Positions 59,346-64,000 of a stretch of DNA of 64,000 nucleotides are shown piece by piece. This stretch comes from Gemmatimonadota bacterium (lineage in GTDB: Bacteria > Gemmatimonadota > Gemmatimonadetes > Gemmatimonadales > Gemmatimonadaceae): positions 248,001-312,000 of the forward strand of contig JAQBPX010000014.1 in NCBI GenBank assembly GCA_028287305.1. Direction: 5' to 3'. Numbering within the stretch: position 1 is the stretch's first letter; each line of letters opens with the position of its first letter. A program made the position numbers and the translations under genes. The notes under the pieces are model-generated. The model had not been told where the DNA came from. It made no database searches and worked only from the letters and a program-made list of their open reading frames with translations.

Positions 59346-60488
59346 TCAGTACTTCAATCCAATCGAATCCGCGAACTCCTTCATCTTCGCCTCGGCTGCC
59401 TCGTCGAGTCCCTCGGGGACCTTCACGTTCACCTCGACGATCAGGTCCCCGCGCGCGCCGTCCTTCTCGATCCCCTGCCCGCGCACGCGCAGCCGCTTGC
59501 CACTCGACGTGCCGCGCGGGATCCGCAGCGCGACCTTCTTTCCGTCGAGTGACTTGAGCTCGATCTTCGTACCCAGCGTGGCCTGCGCAATGTTGATCGG
59601 CATGTGCGCCACCAGGTCGAGCCCCTCACGCGTGTAGAAGCGATCGGGCAGCACGGTGAAGGTGATGAGCAGGTCGCCGGGCGGCGCGTTCTTGCTGCCC
59701 TTTCCACCCTGTCCCTTCAGGCGGATCTTGCTGCCCGTGTCCACGCCGTTCGGCACGGTGATCAGCACCTTGCGGCGCGCGCGCAACTCGCCGGCGCCGT
59801 TGCACGACGGGCAGCGCTCCGTGGGCACGGAGCCGCGGCCCATGCACTGCGGACACGGGCGCTGCACCGCGAATCCGCCCTGGCCGAACGAGATCGTGCC
59901 GCGGCCGTGGCACTCGGGACAGGTCTGCACCTTCGCTCCCGGCGCGGCCCCGCTCCCATGACACTGGCCGCACTCCTCGGTGACCTCCAGCTCCACCGAG
60001 ACCTTCCCGCCACTCACCGCGGTGCGGAAGGGCACCTCGATCGACGTCTCGACATCCTGGCCGCGCTCCGGCCCCTTGCTGCGGGCGCCCGGCCGCTGGT
60101 TGCCGAAGATCGAGCCGAACAGGTCGCCCAGGCCACCACCGAAGCCGCCGACGTCCAGGTCCTCGTAGCGGAAGCCGCCTGCGCCTGTCGGCCCCGCGCC
60201 AGGGGATCCCGCACCTGGCCTCGACGCGCCGCTGCGCGACCCGCCGCCGCCGAAGCCGCCGAATGCACCGAGCTGGCGCATCTGGTCGTAGTGCTTCCGC
60301 TTGTCCACGTCGCCCAGCACGCCGTACGCCTCGGAGATCTCCTTGAAGCGCTCGGTCGCGGCCGCGTCACCCGGATTCTTGTCCGGGTGATACTTGGCCG
60401 CGAGTCGCCGGTACTGCTTCTTGAGCTCGTCCTGGGTGGCCGAGGGAGAAACGCCGATGACCTGGTAGAAGTCCTTCGTCTGCGCCAT
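59346..60488 (-). CDS. dnaJ: Chaperone DnaJ
   Basis: Hsp40 partner of DnaK. A 380-residue protein from ATG 60488. J domain 5-70 with HPD at 34-36; Gly-rich linker (~75-125); zinc domain with four CxxCxGxG pairs ([32 protein letters not shown]); C-terminal substrate domains ([33 protein letters not shown]). It follows grpE by 16 bases; dnaK is not in the window. Confidence 0.97.
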   Translation of the reverse strand: MAQTKDFYQVIGVSPSATQDELKKQYRRLAAKYHPDKNPGDAAATERFKEISEAYGVLGDVDKRKHYDQMRQLGAFGGFGGGGSRSGASRPGAGSPGAGPTGAGGFRYEDLDVGGFGGGLGDLFGSIFGNQRPGARSKGPERGQDVETSIEVPFRTAVSGGKVSVELEVTEECGQCHGSGAAPGAKVQTCPECHGRGTISFGQGGFAVQRPCPQCMGRGSVPTERCPSCNGAGELRARRKVLITVPNGVDTGSKIRLKGQGGKGSKNAPPGDLLITFTVLPDRFYTREGLDLVAHMPINIAQATLGTKIELKSLDGKKVALRIPRGTSSGKRLRVRGQGIEKDGARGDLIVEVNVKVPEGLDEAAEAKMKEFADSIGLKY

Positions 60489-60504
60489 GCGTATCAGTAC
60501 GCGG

Positions 60505-61062
60505 TCAGCCGTTCCATTGCTTCACGACCACGCGCGCGGGTCGCAGCAGCTGGCCGTTGAACACGTAGCCCGGCTGGAACACGCGGGCCACCAGGTGATC
60601 CTCGTCCTTCGATGCCGCCGGCTCCGTGGCCACCGCCTCGTGCAGGTTGGGGTCGAACGGATGGTCCACCGGGTTCAGGATCTCGAGCCCGTGACCGGCA
60701 AGCGTCTTGAGCAGCTTGCGCTCGATCATGGTCACGCCGTCCACCACGGTCTTGGTATCGGTGACGGCGGGATCGAGGTGCGCGAAGCGCGAGAGGTCAT
60801 CCAGCGAGTCGAGCATGCCCTTGAGCAGGTCGCCCTGGCCGCGCAGGTGCGCGTCCTGGCGCTCCTTGGTGGTGCGTCGCCGGAAGTTGTCGTACTCCGC
60901 CGCCAGGCGCAGGTACTTGTCGCGCGACTCGGCCAGCTCCTGCTCGGAGGAGCTCGAGGGCGTGGTCTCGTCGGCTGCGGACGAAGCGCCATCCGCGGCA
61001 TCGTCGATCGCGGCGCCGTCAGCAGCGTCGCGCTCGTTCTCGGGTTGGTCCATGTCGCTCAT
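60505..61062 (-). CDS. grpE: Nucleotide exchange factor GrpE
   Basis: Releases ADP from DnaK. A 185-residue protein; I chose ATG 61062 over an in-frame TTG at 61098. Acidic disordered start (~1-40), long dimer coiled coil ([23 protein letters not shown]), and a beta-domain with [19 protein letters not shown] and [16 protein letters not shown]. All usual GrpE landmarks are present. Confidence 0.95.
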   Translation of the reverse strand: MSDMDQPENERDAADGAAIDDAADGASSAADETTPSSSSEQELAESRDKYLRLAAEYDNFRRRTTKERQDAHLRGQGDLLKGMLDSLDDLSRFAHLDPAVTDTKTVVDGVTMIERKLLKTLAGHGLEILNPVDHPFDPNLHEAVATEPAASKDEDHLVARVFQPGYVFNGQLLRPARVVVKQWNG

Positions 61063-61130
61063 GTCGTGAATGTTGATCGGTGCGGACTTCAGGGGCAACG
61101 GCCATGCCCCGGTGCGCTGCCAATCTGGCG

Positions 61131-62378
61131 CTAGGCCGAGAGCCTGCGGCGCACGATTTCCATCGCGAGCTGGGCGGCGCGGTAGCGGACCTCCTCGCGA
61201 TTCCCCCAGAGGCGGGCAAGGCGCGCCTCCACCACCCCGCCGAAGTCGACGCCGATCCAGACGGTGCCCACCGGCTTTTCCTCGCTGCCCCCACCCGGTC
61301 CCGCGATACCGGTGATGCCGATGCCGATCGACGCACCCATCAGGGCGCGCACGCCCATGGCCATCTGCCTCACCACGGGCTCGCTCACCGCGCCATGCTG
61401 CTCGATGTCCGAAGCGCTCGCGCCGAGCTGCTGCTCCTTGACCGTGTTCGAGTAGGCGATCACGCCACCGAGGAACACGTCGCTCGAGCCGGCCGGCGTC
61501 GTGAGGCGCGCGCCCAGCAATCCTCCCGTGCAGCTCTCGGCCACCGCGATCGTCTCATGACGCGAGCGACAGAGCGCGAGCACGATCTCCGGCATGTCCT
61601 CGGATTCCGTGCCGTAGATTCCCGCGCCCACCGCCTTGCGAAGCGCGTCGGTGGCCGTCGAGAGCTGCTCGTCTGCCACCTGCGACTCCGCATCGCGAAT
61701 CGTGACGCGAAGGTCCACGCCGTCGATCCCGGGCAGGTACGCGAGAGACAGTGACGGCCAGTTCATCAGCCGGTCGCCGATCATGTCGGCCAGCATGGAC
61801 TCCGCGATGCCGGTGGTGCGCAGCGTGAGCGAGCGCACCACGCGTCCGCCCGTGCCCGCCCGCTCGCGCACCAGCGGAAGCAGCGTGTCGGCGAGCATGC
61901 CGCGCATCTCCCGCGGCACGCCCGGGAGCATCGCCACCCAGCGGCCGCGCTCATCCTCCAGCCAGATGCCGGGCGCGGAGCCGTGGTTGTTCTGCAGCTT
62001 GCGCGCGCCGCGCGGCAGCATGGCCTGGTTGCGATTGCTCTCCGGCATCTCGCGCCCGAAGCGCGCGCGCCAGCGCTCCTGCATCCAGCCCACGTGCTCC
62101 TCATCCAGGAACATCTCGCGCCCGAAGATGCGCGCGATGCTCGGCTTCGTGAGGTCGTCGCTGGTGGGCCCCAGCCCGCCGGTGGTGATCACGGCGCCGG
62201 TGCGGTCGAGTGCCGCCTGCACGGCGTCCACGATCTCGCCGGCGGTGTCGCCCACCGTGGCGCGGCGGCGAATCGTGATGCCCGCGTCGGCCAGCTGTCG
62301 CGCGAGGTGGGCCGCGTTCGTGTCGATCGTGAAGCCGAGCAGCAGCTCGTCGCCAATCGTGACCAGCTCGACTTCCAT
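61131..62378 (-). CDS. cinA: CinA family nicotinamide-nucleotide amidohydrolase
   Basis: A 415-residue protein from ATG 62378. The N-terminal molybdopterin-binding-type domain (ELVTIGDELLLGFTIDTNA, then VITTGGLGPTSDDLTK) is a pyrophosphatase in relatives. The C-terminal deamidase domain has VAESCTGGLLGARLTTPAGSS and GIGITGIAGPGGGS with the catalytic Ser. It recycles NMN and related pyridine nucleotides. Lies between pgsA and grpE with short gaps. Confidence 0.93.
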   Translation of the reverse strand: MEVELVTIGDELLLGFTIDTNAAHLARQLADAGITIRRRATVGDTAGEIVDAVQAALDRTGAVITTGGLGPTSDDLTKPSIARIFGREMFLDEEHVGWMQERWRARFGREMPESNRNQAMLPRGARKLQNNHGSAPGIWLEDERGRWVAMLPGVPREMRGMLADTLLPLVRERAGTGGRVVRSLTLRTTGIAESMLADMIGDRLMNWPSLSLAYLPGIDGVDLRVTIRDAESQVADEQLSTATDALRKAVGAGIYGTESEDMPEIVLALCRSRHETIAVAESCTGGLLGARLTTPAGSSDVFLGGVIAYSNTVKEQQLGASASDIEQHGAVSEPVVRQMAMGVRALMGASIGIGITGIAGPGGGSEEKPVGTVWIGVDFGGVVEARLARLWGNREEVRYRAAQLAMEIVRRRLSA

Positions 62379-62391
62379 TGCGCGGCGGCTG

Positions 62392-63126
62392 CTACGCGCG
62401 CACGCCGCTGCGTGCGTGCGTGAAGACGCGACCATAGCGCGCCAGGTAGAGCACCAGCGACCAGAGCGTGAGCGCCACCGCGGCGGTCATCGTCGTCACG
62501 CCAACGAGCCCGTTGAAGAACGCGAAGTCGTGCCAGGCACCGGCGGTCCATCCCCGTGCTGCGGCAAGGGTGGCGATGAAGAACCAGAAGTAGGCGGAGC
62601 CCTGCCACACGAGCTGCAGCCCCGTCTTCCACTTCGCGGGCCCGATGGCCGCGATCACCACGCCGCGGCGCGCCGCGGCCTGGCGGAAGATCGTCATCGC
62701 GATCTCGCGGCCGAGCACCACGGCCACGATCCACCACGCCAGGCCGACCGGGCCGAATGGCGTGAGGAAGGGGAAGGCCGCGTGCACGCCGTCGGCGCGC
62801 ACCATGGGGCCGATCACGCCCGGCACCAGCGACTGGCGCCACGGGGAGAGCAGCGCGCCGTGCGATCCGCTGCCGGCCAGCCAGAACATGGGCACGAAGG
62901 TGCCAAGCAGCAGCAGCTTGTCGGCGAGCGGGTCGAGCATGCGCCCGAGGTCGGTCTCCTGCTTGCGCGAGCGCGCGAGGAAGCCGTCCACGTAGTCGCT
63001 GATCGCGGCCACGAGGAAGAGCGCGAAGGCGCAGAGGCGCAGGGTGGATGACGGCGCCAGCGGAAGGATCGCGATCAGCGGCGTGACCGCGATGCGTCCG
63101 ATGGTGAGCGCGTTCGGGAGGTTCAC
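62392..63126 (-). CDS. pgsA: CDP-alcohol phosphatidyltransferase (PgsA-type)
   Basis: Probable phosphatidylglycerophosphate synthase. A 244-residue protein from GTG 63126 (VNLPNALTIGRIAVTPLIA). The CDP-alcohol signature is complete: SDYVDGFLARSRKQETDLGRMLDPLADK (D-x2-DG-x2-AR-x8-G-x3-D-x3-D). It has five or six membrane helices. Length exceeds the typical ~190 because of a loop insertion (~105-140). Thirteen bases separate it from cinA. Confidence 0.88.
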   Translation of the reverse strand: MNLPNALTIGRIAVTPLIAILPLAPSSTLRLCAFALFLVAAISDYVDGFLARSRKQETDLGRMLDPLADKLLLLGTFVPMFWLAGSGSHGALLSPWRQSLVPGVIGPMVRADGVHAAFPFLTPFGPVGLAWWIVAVVLGREIAMTIFRQAAARRGVVIAAIGPAKWKTGLQLVWQGSAYFWFFIATLAAARGWTAGAWHDFAFFNGLVGVTTMTAAVALTLWSLVLYLARYGRVFTHARSGVRA

Positions 63127-63142
63127 CTGCCGGCCCCGTCGC

Positions 63143-63820
63143 TCAGGCGAGCGACTTGAGTACCAGCTTGCTGACCGCGCGCAGCGTGTCGAACACGCCG
63201 TCGCCGGCCAGCGCAACCGCCTCGAAGTAGGGCGCGCGCTCGATCCACTCGCCGGTGGGCAGCTGCTCGATGAGGTTCTCCCCGGCGTGCCAGGGATCCG
63301 GTGTCACGCGCTGCTTGGCGGGATCGACCACTTCCCATCCCGGGTTGAGCGCGGCCTGCAGCTCCTTGATCGGCGCGGCGTTCGGCAGGTCGCGCTTGTT
63401 GTACTGGATGATGAAGGGGAGCTTCGTCAGGTCGTAGCCGTACTCGGCCATGTTGTCGTAGAGGTTCTGCATGGCCTCCTGGTTCGCCTCCATGCGCTCC
63501 ATCTGCGAGTCGGCCACGAACACGATGCCGTCCACGCCCTTGAGGATGAGCTTGCGGCTGGCGTTGTAGTAGACCTGGCCGGGCACCGTGTAGAGGTGGA
63601 AGCGCGTCTTGAATCCGCGAATCGTCCCGAGGTCCACCGGGAGGAAGTCGAAGAAGAGCGTGCGTTCCGTCTCGGTCGCGAGCGAGATGAGCTTGCCGCG
63701 CGTGTCGGGCTGCACCTTGCCGTACACGTGCTCGAGGTTGGTGGTCTTGCCACCGAGGCCCGAGCCGTAGTACACGATCTTGCAGTTGATCTCGCGGGAC
63801 GCGTAGTTGATCATCGACAT
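63143..63820 (-). CDS. mglA: MglA-like Ras-superfamily GTPase
   Basis: Polarity switch protein. A 225-residue protein from ATG 63820 with GGGGAG upstream. Walker [10 protein letters not shown] (19-27); [28 protein letters not shown] replaces the usual DxxG motif with TVPGQ, as in MglA; NKRDLPNA is the base-recognition NKxD. In Myxococcus, MglA with its GAP MglB sets cell polarity and motility. The mglB gene precedes it here. Confidence 0.93.
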   Translation of the reverse strand: MSMINYASREINCKIVYYGSGLGGKTTNLEHVYGKVQPDTRGKLISLATETERTLFFDFLPVDLGTIRGFKTRFHLYTVPGQVYYNASRKLILKGVDGIVFVADSQMERMEANQEAMQNLYDNMAEYGYDLTKLPFIIQYNKRDLPNAAPIKELQAALNPGWEVVDPAKQRVTPDPWHAGENLIEQLPTGEWIERAPYFEAVALAGDGVFDTLRAVSKLVLKSLA

Positions 63821-63835
63821 GCTGTATGTCTCCCC

Positions 63836-64000
63836 TTACTGGAACAGCTTGTCGATTTCGTCATCCGCACCAGCCAGCAGGTGCGGAGCGGCGGCATTAC
63901 CGGCAGTGCCTCGCGAGAACATCGCCTCGAAGAGCTTCGTGAGCTCATCCACGGTGACCTTCATCTTGAGGCGCACGAGGCCGAGCGTCGTGCGATTGTC
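63836..64000 (-). CDS. mglB: MglB-like roadblock/LC7 protein (partial)
   Basis: The last 54 codons and TAA (63836-63838); the start lies beyond the window. The visible end NRTTLGLVRLKMKVTVDELTKLFEAMFSRG is the C-terminal strand and helix of a roadblock/LC7 domain, the fold of MglB, the GTPase-activating partner of MglA. Its position directly before mglA supports the call. Confidence 0.7.
   Translation of the reverse strand, partial: DNRTTLGLVRLKMKVTVDELTKLFEAMFSRGTAGNAAAPHLLAGADDEIDKLFQ

Noticed and set aside
1-64000. tRNA or rRNA genes
   Set aside because: I saw no cloverleaf with a TTCRA loop or conserved rRNA segments; the attachment site is in comM rather than in a tRNA gene.

Overview
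The window is GC-rich (high sixties percent by eye) and splits at about 28.1 kb into a prophage and host chromosome. Protein types suggest an environmental Gram-negative with an outer membrane, most like Gemmatimonadota: TolC/MacAB export, MglA/MglB polarity proteins, a bacillithiol-type BshB1 deacetylase and many eukaryote-like kinase and creatininase relatives. The phylum call is inference from gene style, not from a marker gene.

Bases 1 to about 28,118 are one end of a siphovirus prophage, with every gene on the minus strand. Reading in the direction of transcription: a tightly overlapping operon of small early or middle genes (28,075 to 22,028) carries zinc-finger proteins, a DUF1376-type replication protein, an HTH protein, a complete peptide deformylase, a DnaJ-like zinc protein, a lipoprotein with an HEXXH motif and a VRR-NUC nuclease. 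A terminator at 21,958-21,991 follows. Then come lambda-ordered packaging and head genes (TerS, TerL, gpW-like, portal, S49 protease with nested scaffold, decoration, major capsid, FII-like), tail genes (terminator-like, tube, assembly protein, a 1,491-residue tape measure, Dit-like, tail hub), a terminator at 1,303-1,356, and a lysis module (two membrane proteins and an M15 endolysin cut by the window edge). No integrase or repressor is in the window; they should lie beyond base 1. The prophage adjoins a 72-codon fragment of comM, which marks the insertion point.

The most striking signal is a 12-bp palindrome, GCCGGATCCGGC. I read 12 exact and 5 one-mismatch copies, about one per 2 kb, throughout the prophage, read in all three codon phases, and no exact copy in the 36 kb of adjoining chromosome.

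The chromosome (28.1-64 kb) holds, in order: a GNAT acetyltransferase, a duplicated LTxxQ lipoprotein, an MBL-fold hydrolase, small membrane and hypothetical genes, a pseudokinase-kinase fusion, an aldehyde dehydrogenase, a very large NtrY-like sensor kinase, and a creatininase with a secreted partner. Next is an export locus with TolC, a MacA-like adaptor, one ATPase and six MacB-type permeases arranged as three A/B pairs. A promoter region with a perfect CRP/FNR-family palindrome precedes bshB1, tryptophan 2,3-dioxygenase and an amidase; cysteine desulfurase and mnmA follow from a second promoter-like site. A lipoprotein gene bracketed by inverted repeats comes next, and then a minus-strand housekeeping run mglB-mglA-pgsA-cinA-grpE-dnaJ.

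All assignments come from reading the sequence and from knowledge of the families; no database search was run. Motif counts were made by eye.
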